A stretch of 64,000 nt of DNA from Corynebacterium tuberculostearicum (GCF_030503735.1 NZ_CP073096.1:2108001-2172000); one strand, 5' to 3'; positions 27,879-36,201 are shown, counted from the first letter of the stretch. Numbers and translations are program-made. Notes: generated by a model not told the origin, from the sequence alone.

Positions 27879-28367
27879 TTAAGGCAGCTGTATAAGGAAT
27901 TCGCTTTTCCCTGCAGCGACTTTCGATCTTCTAAACCGCTCGGCGACAAAACCTGTTTGAGACACTTCCTGCTCGGCAAGTATCAAAGGCATCTTCTCCC
28001 ACATCTGCGCGATAGCCTCGCGCGTATGGTCCACCTCTACAGCCAACACATGATGTGGTGGAATTTGTATCATCCCGAGCTCGCCCTGGCTATCTTGTTC
28101 AAGGGACAGCTCGCTACATAGCAGACAAACGCGGTAGCGCAGTAGGTTCTCATCAACTGTAAGCGGATCATCAAGGGCAAGACCGTAAATCGTGAAGTCG
28201 TCATCTTCAAAGTTACGGAAGGCTATTGCTTTAACATATTCCATTGCTTCTTTGCGCCGAGCGGTCCCGTAGGGGCCCATAACCTCTAAATAGTATGCCG
28301 GGGTTGCTTCAATGGTTTTCTGTCCATACCGTGGGTGTATCCATAGACAGTAATCATATTCATCAAT
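27879..28367 (-). pseudogene. GyrI-like effector-binding domain, 5'-truncated
   Basis: The recognisable domain starts before any usable start codon: the frame from 28367 reads IDEYDYCLWIHPRYGQKTIE, then PAYYLEVMGPYGTARRKEA and ...FTIYGLALDDPLTVDENLLRYRVCL. This is the GyrI/BmrR-like small-molecule domain usually found behind an AraC-type HTH. A stop codon lies just upstream, so the DNA-binding part is gone. An internal ATG at 28280 would give 133 aa with a damaged fold. Confidence 0.65.
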
Positions 28368-28429
28368 TTAATTGAATTAAAGTTTTAAATGGCCCTTCCC
28401 CGACTACAAAAGGTCTGACAGTATATGAC

Positions 28430-28598
28430 GCGTTAGCTAAAAAGGCCGGCAAGTACAAAGGCCGCAAACCCGCCCTAAACCCGAAGCAAGTAGCGGAGAT
28501 TAAGCGGCGCGTATTGGCGGGGGGAGTCAAAGGCAGCACTAGCGCGGGAATTCGGGGTTACCCGTCCTACGGTGTATCGGGTGTTGAAAAACGCCTAG
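28430..28598 (+). pseudogene. Resolvase C-terminal remnant (module B), frameshifted
   Basis: Reads LAKKAGKYKGRKPALNPKQV-AEIKRRVLAG and, after a +1 shift at a G6 run near 28519, SKAALAREFGVTRPTVYRVL-KNA-stop. This is the DNA-binding end of a Tn3-type serine resolvase. The catalytic domain is absent. It is followed by a CATATG-containing tract like that after module C. Confidence 0.75.
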
Positions 28599-28850
28599 GG
28601 TAGTGCAGTCGTAACGGTAAATCAGCGCGCCCGTCAGTCCTGCCATATGGCACGGCATATGTCCGGTTTTATGTAGTACTAACTGCACGTTTGTGAGTTG
28701 TCTACGAAAAAGGAGCTTGCGATCGTTATTCGGATTTGTGCTGGGTAGGGCAACGGAAACTCCCCACAGGGATTTTAATTCCGCCTCTCGCTCAGTTTGA
28801 TTTCTAGTAGTCTCGGGCTACACAAGATACTTCGCGAGAAAGGGGACAGT
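28599..28850. other. Intergenic tract after module B, with the SDR promoter
   Basis: Contains GCCATATGGC (a perfect palindrome) and GGCATATG near 28650, repeated in module C, then an AT-rich section before the SDR gene whose ribosome site AAAGGGGAC precedes ATG 28851. No other gene seen. Confidence 0.4.
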
Positions 28851-29453
28851 ATGGGAAGAAAAGTTGCCGTTATCGGTGCTACCGGAACTATCGGAAGCGC
28901 TGTTGCCGATCGTTTCGAGAAGCACTATGAGGTTCTTCGCGTTTCTCGACACTCGACTCCGCAAGTAGACATGTCTGATGTGGACTCGATTCGTGCCTTT
29001 TACAAAGAGGCTGGTCCGCTTGACGCGATTGTAGTCTGCGCAGGGTTTGCACCCTTTAGTCACCTTACGAATCTTTCTCGTGAGGATTTTTCGGCTGCAG
29101 CAACTGGAAAACTATTAGGACAAGTTAGCTTGGTTACCGAAGGGCTTTCATATCTTAACGACGGTGGATCGTTTACCCTTACGACTGGAATTTTGTCTCA
29201 GCATCCTATTGCTGGCAGTGCTGCAGCGTCTATGGCTAATGGTGGTGTTGAATCGTTTGTCACCGCAGCTAGCACTGAACTTCCACGCGGACAGAGGATT
29301 AATGCGGTAAGCCCAACGGTGCTCAAAGAAGCTACCGGTTTTCATTCTGCTTTTCCTGGGTTCAAACAAGTTCCTGCGACAGAGGTAGCCGACGCATATA
29401 TACGCTCTGTAGAAGGAGTCGAAACAGGGAAGGTGTTCCAAATCTGGAACTAG
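28851..29453 (+). CDS. Short-chain dehydrogenase/reductase lacking the usual catalytic Tyr-Lys pair
   Basis: A 200-aa SDR-fold protein: nucleotide-binding GATGTIGSAVADRF at residues 8-21, an acidic position at VDMSDVDS, and VVCAGFAPFSHL in place of NNAG. The active-site segment TGILSQHPIAGSAAASMANG has no YxxxK, so classical SDR chemistry is doubtful. Short SDRs of this kind exist and may bind nucleotide without catalysis, or use other residues. The start at 28851 is set by a ribosome site. Flanked by resolvase remnants, so probably cargo. Confidence 0.8.
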   Translation: MGRKVAVIGATGTIGSAVADRFEKHYEVLRVSRHSTPQVDMSDVDSIRAFYKEAGPLDAIVVCAGFAPFSHLTNLSREDFSAAATGKLLGQVSLVTEGLSYLNDGGSFTLTTGILSQHPIAGSAAASMANGGVESFVTAASTELPRGQRINAVSPTVLKEATGFHSAFPGFKQVPATEVADAYIRSVEGVETGKVFQIWN

Positions 29454-29671
29454 AAAACCTCACCCCATAATGTTCTAGGCGTTAAAAAACGCCTAGAACG
29501 ACGCAGTCGTGAGGGTAACTATGCGCACCCGGCCAGTTCCGCCATATGGCGGGACATATGTTGAGGCATATGTTATAGCGTATGTTCCGCCATATGCTAA
29601 AGCATATATCCAGTGTCAGATAGTTCCACCTGCGTGTTCATTCACCTTGCCACATGGCGGGAAAACAACGT
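29454..29671. repeat. Module C: CATATG-rich iterated tract
   Basis: GTTAAAAAACGCCTAGAACGACGC resembles the end of module B, without further resolvase sequence. It is followed by CCGCCATATGGCGG (29540-29553, perfect palindrome) and then five related hexamers (ACATATG, GCATATG, GCGTATG, CCATATG, GCATATA) within about 60 bp. A short frame through it (PPYGGTYVEAYVIAYVPPYA) reflects the repeats and is probably not a gene. It may be a recombination or protein-binding site. Confidence 0.55.
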
Positions 29672-30406
29672 TTATGTCCGTTTATGCCGCCAGGGTAGGA
29701 AAGCCACAGCACCAATAAGCAAGGCGAAATTGACACCTGCTAAATATGCAATGGATCCCCAGGAGATCTCCTTGCTGCCAAAGAGGCCGTATCTAAGTGC
29801 TTCACTTATATGAACAGCCGGGTTGGCTTCTCCCACTATCTGAAGCCACGAAGGCAACAAATCTTCAGGAACGGCAACCGGGCCGAAACTTAGCAGCATA
29901 ATGGCCAATAATAATGAGATGGAAGACGCCTGCTCAAGACTGGAACACAACGCCCCAATTATCATTCCGGCGGAAAGAAAAGCACAACCAGCAAAAAATA
30001 GGGCGGGAATGATAGTGAAAGAGGGAGATAAAGAAAGTCCGAGAATCTTAACTACCGCAACTGGAGTTATGAGCAGTGAAGGAATAGCTAAGAGACTAAA
30101 AGCGATAAAGCTCCCCACAACAAACTGGAGGCGCTTCGCCCCAGTAGCAGCTAGTTGATCTAGGGCTCCATTCGCCTTCATAAAGGAAATATTGGTGGCA
30201 ATTTTACCCTGCAACTCGAATAGCAAAGAAAACGCCAACCCACCAATAACAGCGTACTCAACGGCGGCCCCACCTAAGTTTTGCGCGTACACACCAAGTC
30301 CTAAGGACATTAGAACAGGAACGACAATTCCAGTAAGCAGCATGGACGGCCAAGACCATCGCCAATTCGTCAGCTGTATACGCGTAAACGTAAGGGTGTT
30401 ACTCAT
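29672..30406 (-). CDS. ABC-2 type transporter permease
   Basis: A 244-aa protein with six helices and the ABC-2 profile (NISFMKANGALDQLAATGA cytoplasmic loop; PAVHISEALRYGLFG before the last helix). It should form a drug or lipid efflux pump with the ATPase encoded just upstream. Its ATG overlaps the original ATPase stop (ATGA). The permease reading frame is intact, but its operon is cut by two IS copies, so expression may depend on an IS-borne promoter. Confidence 0.85.
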   Translation of the reverse strand: MSNTLTFTRIQLTNWRWSWPSMLLTGIVVPVLMSLGLGVYAQNLGGAAVEYAVIGGLAFSLLFELQGKIATNISFMKANGALDQLAATGAKRLQFVVGSFIAFSLLAIPSLLITPVAVVKILGLSLSPSFTIIPALFFAGCAFLSAGMIIGALCSSLEQASSISLLLAIMLLSFGPVAVPEDLLPSWLQIVGEANPAVHISEALRYGLFGSKEISWGSIAYLAGVNFALLIGAVAFLPWRHKRT

Positions 30407-30480
30407 GCTTCATTCGTTTTAGATTCGATTAGGTTGATAAAGGGCCTGACCCCCGGAAAGTGGACACGTCGGGGGGTTAG

Positions 30481-31377
30481 CTATGCTGCTTTGGTCAGTG
30501 TAGCTGATGCGAGTGCTTCGAAGTCATCGGGAGCTAGAAGGTTACACCACGAGTGTCGCCGGCGCGTGTTGTAGCGCATGCACCACCGGAAGACTTCCTG
30601 CCGGCAGGTTATCGGATTGTCAAAGATTTTCCGATCACGCAGCACTTCACGTTTTAGGGTGGCGTTAAATGACTCTGCCAGGGCATTATCGGCACTCGTT
30701 CCTACCGCGCCCATGGATTGGCGTACACCCAGCGACGAGCAGTATTTTCTAAACGCTTGTGAGGTGTACACGCTGCCGTGATCGGAATGAAAAATGGCCC
30801 CGTCAAGACTTCCACGCACACCATGTGCGTGGGCTAGAGCATCAATGACCAACGAGACACGCATGTGGTCTGCGAGTGCATAACCTGCAAGTTTCCGTGA
30901 ATAGGTGTCAATGACTGTAGCCAAATACATGTTCTTGCCACCCTTACACGGCAGGTAGGTAATGTCGCCGACATACACACGGTTCGGCTCGTCAGCTGTG
31001 AATGTACGGCCTACTAGATCTGGCATGACACGGTGACCAGGCTTGCGCCTGGTGGTGATGCATCGACGCCGTTTGCTAAAGCCTTTTAGCCCCATGTTTT
31101 TCATGATGCGTGCAACCTTCTTATGATTGACCGGGGTATACGCTGGGTCTTCCTTGAGGCTTGCGGCGATGCGTTTAGCACCATAAAGCCCGTTCTCATC
31201 ATCAAAGATGGTTGTAATTCTTGCACCAATAAGGGCATCGGAATACATCTTTAACCTGCGCTTTTTACGGGTGCTGACCCATTTATAGAACGAGGAACGA
31301 TTCAGCTTTAAAACGTGGCACATCCGCTTAACCGAGTACTCGGTTCGGTGGTCATAGACAAACTGGAAGCGGATCAC
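30481..31377 (-). CDS. IS3-family transposase OrfB (copy 2)
   Basis: 298 aa, identical in sequence to OrfB of copy 1, with an intact DDE core. Confidence 0.95.
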   Translation of the reverse strand: MIRFQFVYDHRTEYSVKRMCHVLKLNRSSFYKWVSTRKKRRLKMYSDALIGARITTIFDDENGLYGAKRIAASLKEDPAYTPVNHKKVARIMKNMGLKGFSKRRRCITTRRKPGHRVMPDLVGRTFTADEPNRVYVGDITYLPCKGGKNMYLATVIDTYSRKLAGYALADHMRVSLVIDALAHAHGVRGSLDGAIFHSDHGSVYTSQAFRKYCSSLGVRQSMGAVGTSADNALAESFNATLKREVLRDRKIFDNPITCRQEVFRWCMRYNTRRRHSWCNLLAPDDFEALASATLTKAA

Positions 31378-31673
31378 CAGCGTGTCTCTTCGGCAAAATA
31401 TTTCGCGGCCTTGCGCAGGATATCGCGTTCTTCGCGCAGCTTCGCGTTCTCTTTTTCCAACTGGCGGATTCGCTCAGAATCATTCGTCGCTTGGGCTTTA
31501 TCATGCACGGCTTTAATGCGGGCACGTTTGCCGGTGCCGTACTTTTTGACCCAAGAATGCAGCGAGGCTCGATTAATACCGAGCTCCGCTGATGCTGAGT
31601 TCAACGAGAGGTCCTCATTGTTTTCATAGAGGGCCACGGCATCGCGTTTGAACTGTTCGGAATACCTGGACAT
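31374..31673 (-). CDS. IS3-family transposase OrfA (copy 2)
   Basis: 99 aa, same protein as in copy 1. One synonymous Leu codon (TTG instead of CTG) is shared with copy 3 only. Confidence 0.93.
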   Translation of the reverse strand: MSRYSEQFKRDAVALYENNEDLSLNSASAELGINRASLHSWVKKYGTGKRARIKAVHDKAQATNDSERIRQLEKENAKLREERDILRKAAKYFAEETRW

Positions 31674-32612
31674 GGTGGTAGATTACCTTTCTTCCCAGCC
31701 CAACCGGGCTGGATATCAGGTGTCCACCAAAAAGGGGTCAGGTCCAAAAACATCCTCGAGATTGGGTGAGCTGATAGTAATATCATCGGCCCCTTCATGA
31801 CATAGTTTCGAGACAATTCTCGGAACTTGGTCGACGTCTACTATCTGCTTCCAAGGTTCTGAACTTTTATCACTATCGGATTCCGTGCGGTACGCAATGG
31901 TTCGTCTATTTTGAACGTTTTGCATGACTTGGTTAACGGTGCCGTTGGCAATGAGCCGCCCTCTATCCATAATTCCAAGATGAGTTAGGCAAGATTCAAC
32001 TTCAGAAACTGCATGGGTGATTACTAATACGGTAACTCCCTGTTGGGAGAGGGCTGCAATTTCTTCCCATACTATGCGGCGGTTTAGCGCATCGAGCTCG
32101 TTCGTGGGCTCATCCAGAATGACGAATGGACGGTTTGAGGAGATAGCGATCGCAAGTTGGACGAGTTTGCTTTGTCCACCAGATAGCGATCTCACCTCTC
32201 GATTGTGGAATCGAAGAATGCCTAGCTTTTCTAGGAGACGTTTCTGCTGCTTGTTTGATGCCTTCGTCCCGTACAGTCGACCAAAGAAATCGATTGATTC
32301 CTTTACAGTCATAGTGTTTAGGGCTAGGGGAGATTGCGACAAATATGCGACGTTAGACCTCTGCCAGTGAGTGGTCGCGGACGCATCTTTGCCTTCATTT
32401 ATCCAAATGTGGCCCGAAGTAGGGCGTAGTACGCCGGTGAGGATTCGAGCTAAGCTACTTTTTCCTGAACCGTTGCGCCCAATTAAACCGTAGACACTAC
32501 CCTCATCAATGCTGAGCGAAACGTTGTCGACTGCGGGCTTGGACCTGACCCCTTTTTGGTGGACACCTGATATCCAGCCCGGTTGGGCTGGGAAGAAAGG
32601 TAATCTACCACC

Positions 32613-32912
32613 ATGTCCAGGTATTCCGAACAGTTCAAACGCGATGCCGTGGCCCTCTATGAAAACAATGAGGACCTCTCGTTGAACTCAGCATCAGCGG
32701 AGCTCGGTATTAATCGAGCCTCGCTGCATTCTTGGGTCAAAAAGTACGGCACCGGCAAACGTGCCCGCATTAAAGCCGTGCATGATAAAGCCCAAGCGAC
32801 GAATGATTCTGAGCGAATCCGCCAGTTGGAAAAAGAGAACGCGAAGCTGCGCGAAGAACGCGATATCCTGCGCAAGGCCGCGAAATATTTTGCCGAAGAG
32901 ACACGCTGGTGA
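32613..32912 (+). CDS. IS3-family transposase OrfA (copy 3)
   Basis: 99 aa, same protein as in copy 1; shares the TTG Leu codon with copy 2. Confidence 0.93.
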   Translation: MSRYSEQFKRDAVALYENNEDLSLNSASAELGINRASLHSWVKKYGTGKRARIKAVHDKAQATNDSERIRQLEKENAKLREERDILRKAAKYFAEETRW

Positions 32913-33805
32913 TCCGCTTCCAGTTTGTCTATGACCACCGAACCGAGTACTCGGTTAAGCGGATGTGCCACGTTTTAAAGCTGAATCGTTCCTCGTTCTA
33001 TAAATGGGTCAGCACCCGTAAAAAGCGCAGGTTAAAGATGTATTCCGATGCCCTTATTGGTGCAAGAATTACAACCATCTTTGATGATGAGAACGGGCTT
33101 TATGGTGCTAAACGCATCGCCGCAAGCCTCAAGGAAGACCCAGCGTATACCCCGGTCAATCATAAGAAGGTTGCACGCATCATGAAAAACATGGGGCTAA
33201 AAGGCTTTAGCAAACGGCGTCGATGCATCACCACCAGGCGCAAGCCTGGTCACCGTGTCATGCCAGATCTAGTAGGCCGTACATTCACAGCTGACGAGCC
33301 GAACCGTGTGTATGTCGGCGACATTACCTACCTGCCGTGTAAGGGTGGCAAGAACATGTATTTGGCTACAGTCATTGACACCTATTCACGGAAACTTGCA
33401 GGTTATGCACTCGCAGACCACATGCGTGTCTCGTTGGTCATTGATGCTCTAGCCCACGCACATGGTGTGCGTGGAAGTCTTGACGGGGCCATTTTTCATT
33501 CCGATCACGGCAGCGTGTACACCTCACAAGCGTTTAGAAAATACTGCTCGTCGCTGGGTGTACGCCAATCCATGGGCGCGGTAGGAACGAGTGCCGATAA
33601 TGCCCTGGCAGAGTCATTTAACGCCACCCTAAAACGTGAAGTGCTGCGTGATCGGAAAATCTTTGACAATCCGATAACCTGCCGGCAGGAAGTCTTCCGG
33701 TGGTGCATGCGCTACAACACGCGCCGGCGACACTCGTGGTGTAACCTTCTAGCTCCCGATGACTTCGAAGCACTCGCATCAGCTACACTGACCAAAGCAG
33801 CATAG
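32909..33805 (+). CDS. IS3-family transposase OrfB (copy 3)
   Basis: 298 aa, same protein as in copy 1; GTG start overlaps the orfA stop. Confidence 0.95.
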   Translation: MIRFQFVYDHRTEYSVKRMCHVLKLNRSSFYKWVSTRKKRRLKMYSDALIGARITTIFDDENGLYGAKRIAASLKEDPAYTPVNHKKVARIMKNMGLKGFSKRRRCITTRRKPGHRVMPDLVGRTFTADEPNRVYVGDITYLPCKGGKNMYLATVIDTYSRKLAGYALADHMRVSLVIDALAHAHGVRGSLDGAIFHSDHGSVYTSQAFRKYCSSLGVRQSMGAVGTSADNALAESFNATLKREVLRDRKIFDNPITCRQEVFRWCMRYNTRRRHSWCNLLAPDDFEALASATLTKAA

Positions 33806-33901
33806 CTAACCCCCCGACGTGTCCACTTTCCGGGGGTCAGGCCCCTTTTCTTGATTAGGGTAAGCCTTACAAAGACGCTCTAGTCGTACAAGTGCTGACA
33901 T

Positions 33902-34218
33902 GGCCTAACGCCCTTTAATTGACAACGAAACCGCCTAGACTTACAGCGAACGATGCTAAAGCAGCCGAGGTGTGCAATGACATCATCCGAGAATGATTGC
34001 GATAGTAGCATTCTCAATGCTCTTCCAGTCGTATAAATACCACTAAACTACCCAATAAGAGCTCATTATTCTACCTGCTATATACGGCTTAGTATTCTCG
34101 TTTTAGCAGCCGTCAGCGTTCCACTTTCCCTTGTCCTAAACAATGCGCAGACATAGTCGTGGACGTAGGAGTGAACACAGTATGAACCGGGCAAAGTGAG
34201 GTTATCCTCGTTTAGTGG
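33902..34218. other. AT-rich gap upstream of the broken ATPase gene
   Basis: Must hold the original promoter of the ABC operon (leftward). No gene, RNA or clear operator was recognised. The right side ends at a TGGACACC-containing IS3-type terminus near 34219. Confidence 0.35.
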
Positions 34219-34256
34219 ACACCCTATTTGTGCGGATCTTGTGTCCGTAGGAGAGG

Positions 34257-34762
34257 ATGTTCATTGTGAGTCAACAGCGCAAGAAATACACGCCGGAGTA
34301 CCGGCGTGAAGCCGCGAACCTGGTAATCGAGTCGCAGCGCCCGATCGCTCATGTGGCTAAGGAGATCGGTGTTTCCGCCGGGCTTTTAGGCCGGTGGGTA
34401 AAAATGAGCGCGAACGCCGAGGAGCATCAGATGGGCTAAGCGAGGCTGATCTTCGTGCTGAGAATACTCGCCTGCGCCGTGAGTTGGCTGAGGCCAAGAT
34501 GGATAACGAGTTTTTGTCAAAAGCGACAGCCTTCTTCGCTTTAAGGCAACGCGAGCAGAAAAGTTCGAATTAATGCAGCAGGAGAAGGCGAACTACAGCA
34601 TCAAGCGCATGGCACGGCTATTAAAAGTGTCTCGGTCTGGATATTACAAATGAGCCCATACACAACAGAAACGGCTATCCGGCGAAGATGATCGTGTTGC
34701 ATTTTACGATGATGTTGACCATAAGATTTACCAGATTTGGAAAGACTCCGATGAAGTTTATG
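34257..34762 (+). pseudogene. IS3-family remnant (orfA and start of orfB), cut by the right IS6 copy
   Basis: OrfA reads VSQQRKKYTPEYRREAANLV and on to AEEHQMG-stop; restoring a T at GGCTAAGC (34435) continues as LSEADLRAENTRLRRELAEA. OrfB starts EKFELMQQEKANYSIKRMAR and has a stop after SRSGYYK; it is lost after KDSDEVYG at 34762. The 3' half and right end of this element are absent from the window. A third IS3 type, older than the IS6 insertion. Confidence 0.7.
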
Positions 34763-35605
34763 GGTGCTGTTGCAAAGTTGGGGCAGTAGGAAGAGCGACG
34801 TGAAATTATCACAGCCATGGGCATCTTTTCCGGTCTGCATTTCCCCCGTGAAGTCATCCTGTGGGCGGTGCGGTGGTACTGCCGCTACGGCGTGAGCTAC
34901 CGCGATCTCGAAGAGATGATGACCGAGCGGGGTGTGCCAGTCGATCACACCACGATCTACCGCTGGGTGCAGAAATACGCCCCTGAGTTGGATAAGCACA
35001 CTCGGTGGTACCGGCAGGTACCTGACTGGCAGGCCAGTTCCTGGCGGGTGGATGAGACCTATATTCGGGTCGGCGGCACGTGGTGCTATCTCTACCGGGC
35101 TATTACCGCCGGTGGGCAGACCCTGGACTTTTATCTCTCTCCGAAGCGCAATGTCGCGGCGGCCAAGCGTTTCCTGGCCAAGGCGCTGCGATCGAATACG
35201 ACAGCCGGGTCCCCGCGGGTAATTAATACAGATAAGGCACCCTCCCTGGCCAAGGCGATCTCCGAGCTGAAGGCGGAGGGAATCTGCCCTCAGACGGTGG
35301 AGCACCGTCAGGTGAAATACCTGAACAACGTTCTCGAGGGAGATCATGGCCGGTTGAAACGAATCCTGGGACCGAAGGGGGCGTTCAAAAATCGGACGTC
35401 TGCCTACCGGACGTTGAAAGGGATGGAAGCGATGCATTCATTGCGGAAAGGTCCGGGCACGATGTTTGCTTATGGGCACCCCAATCCGGACGCGGTGATC
35501 GTCAACCGGGTCTTCGAGACGGCCTGAGAACGCCGGCACGCAGCGGCCATCAGGAAATGAGAAACTGGGTCGTCACGGCTCTCCGCCCAACTTTGCAACA
35601 GCACC
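34763..35605 (+). mobile_element. Right IS6-family copy (843 bp, intact)
   Basis: Terminal repeats GGTGCTGTTGCAAAGTTGGG (34763) and its complement (35605). It is the right boundary of the composite and truncates the IS3 remnant. Confidence 0.94.
34817..35527 (+). CDS. IS6-family transposase (right copy, intact)
   Basis: 236 aa, the full length for the family: HTH at about 10-45 (YRDLEEMMTERGVPVDHTTI), then a DDE core with WRVDETYIRVGG, INTDKAPS and VLEGDHGRLKR. It could mobilise both IS6 copies and the whole composite by cointegrate formation. Confidence 0.95.
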   Translation: MGIFSGLHFPREVILWAVRWYCRYGVSYRDLEEMMTERGVPVDHTTIYRWVQKYAPELDKHTRWYRQVPDWQASSWRVDETYIRVGGTWCYLYRAITAGGQTLDFYLSPKRNVAAAKRFLAKALRSNTTAGSPRVINTDKAPSLAKAISELKAEGICPQTVEHRQVKYLNNVLEGDHGRLKRILGPKGAFKNRTSAYRTLKGMEAMHSLRKGPGTMFAYGHPNPDAVIVNRVFETA

Positions 35606-35613
35606 TTCAAAAC
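35606..35613. repeat. Right target-site duplication of the IS6 composite
   Basis: TTCAAAAC, identical to 21583-21590. Confidence 0.92.
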
Positions 35614-36167
35614 ATTCCTCAACGAGAAAACACCCGTGCCAAAAGAACGCCGAACACTCAATAACCAGTGGGAATGGACTCATCTGCGGGTACGCAAAGC
35701 CTACAACTCACTGCTGCACCTATCGCGCAACAATTGGCTGTTTACCTACCTTAAGCAACCACCGAATGCGCTTGATCCTAAACGCTGGGCTTCAACGACA
35801 AACAGTCTTGAAGGCGGCATAAACGCCCAGCTCAAACGCATCGCCGATGCGCACCGAGGCCGGTCTGGGGAACGCCAACGAAAAATGCTCGAGTGGTACC
35901 TCCACACCAAAAAGCAACTGCCTGACGATCCGCTAAATATCGCCAGGCAGTGCAATTATGGCCAAGATCAACTCGCCAAAGTCAACTATCTTGCCGAAGA
36001 AGACCACAACAAAGCCGACCAAGAAACAGGCCGACCAGCCTTCTACGACAACGCTATCCCAACCGAGTACGAACACTCGATAGGAATCAGAAAAGACCCC
36101 ATGAAGTAACTAACCGTGTACCCACCCCGCAACACGCCGACCGGACACACATTCTGTTACTTAACCC

Positions 36168-36175
36168 AGAACTTG
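36168..36175. repeat. Right target-site duplication of the IS1249-like element
   Basis: AGAACTTG, identical to 20726-20733. Confidence 0.92.
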
Positions 36176-36201
36176 CCCAGTGGCTAAGCAGGAAAGCATA
36201 G
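36176..36201 (+). pseudogene. Orphaned 3' end of the small gene at 20439
   Basis: Encodes AQWLSRKA and a stop when joined to codon ...KEL at 20733. It lies 15.4 kb from the rest of its gene. The next 35 bp, then tRNA-Gly, would have been its native downstream sequence. Confidence 0.8.

Larger units (their letters stand above)
30442..31745 (-). mobile_element. IS3-family element, copy 2
   Basis: Same 1304-bp element as copy 1, with the 3-bp duplication AAA (30439-30441, 31746-31748). It sits 11 codons before the ATPase stop. Confidence 0.95.
32541..33844 (+). mobile_element. IS3-family element, copy 3 (inverted relative to the others)
   Basis: Same element reading rightward, with the 3-bp duplication CTT (32538-32540, 33845-33847). 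It enters codon 19 of the ATPase gene. With copy 2 it forms long inverted repeats around the middle part of that gene. Confidence 0.95.
30403..33901 (-). pseudogene. ABC transporter ATPase broken into three parts by two IS3-type copies
   Basis: Start ATG at 33901 with AAAGGGCG upstream: MSALVRLERLCKAYPNQEK (33845-33901), then copy 3, then PAVDNVSLSIDEGSVYGLIG... down to 31746, then copy 2, then INLIESKTNEA and stop at 30403. The duplications CTT and AAA allow seamless rejoining to 294 aa. Walker A GRNGSGKSS, signature LSGGQSKLV, Walker B FVILDEPTNELD and switch His are all in the middle part. As it stands no full ATPase can be made. Confidence 0.9.
21591..35605. mobile_element. IS6-family pseudo-composite transposon (14.0 kb)
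   Basis: Bounded by two IS6-family copies in direct orientation (21591-23740 and 34763-35605). The outer ends are GGTGCTGTTGCAAAGTTGG and its complement, and an 8-bp duplication TTCAAAAC lies outside. The cargo is two truncated unknown genes, an IS3-family element, MarR/VOC/MepB genes, a GyrI-like remnant, an SDR, an ABC efflux pair, resolvase fragments and an IS3-family remnant. The matching duplication shows that the 14-kb unit entered the IS1249-like transposase in one event or by cointegrate formation from a circular molecule. Confidence 0.88.
20896..36109 (+). pseudogene. IS1249-like transposase, split and with two nonsense codons
   Basis: The 5' part runs 20896-21590 (GTG start; ATG 20815 is an alternative) and the 3' part 35614-36109, ending DPMK. 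A zinc-ribbon-like N-terminus (CPVCAGQM...RWRCKDPNC) precedes a DDE-type core (FIDGTYTAAGC; VVLDGGQGALTAI). The frame has TGA at 21397 (AIKAC*PHAM) and TAG at 21550 (QARE*TLRL). Both fall where a Trp codon TGG would fit, each one G-to-A change away. The reading frame then continues exactly across the composite insertion (FKT/FLNEK). Total about 396 codons. It is inactive unless complemented by another copy. Confidence 0.78.
20734..36167. mobile_element. IS1249-like (IS256 superfamily) element, itself carrying a 14-kb insertion
   Basis: Both ends carry a related inverted repeat: left GGGTTAAGTAGCAAAAAGTG and, on the other strand at the right, GGGTTAAGTAACAGAATGTG, each followed by TGTC. The 8-bp direct repeat AGAACTTG brackets it, as expected for IS256-type transposition. 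Without the inserted composite (21591-35605 plus one TSD) the element is about 1.4 kb and holds one transposase gene, now broken. Family assignment rests on the transposase and the 8-bp duplication. Confidence 0.85.

Noticed and set aside
29509..29718. Small gene encoding a PPYGGTYVEAYVIAYVPPYA repeat protein
   Set aside because: The repeats come from the palindromic CATATG tract; no ribosome site and no sensible protein outside the repeats.
34257..35605. Whole stretch as one complete IS3 element with an IS6 inserted
   Set aside because: The orfB sequence after KDSDEVYG does not resume to the right of the IS6 copy; what follows is the IS1249-like transposase.
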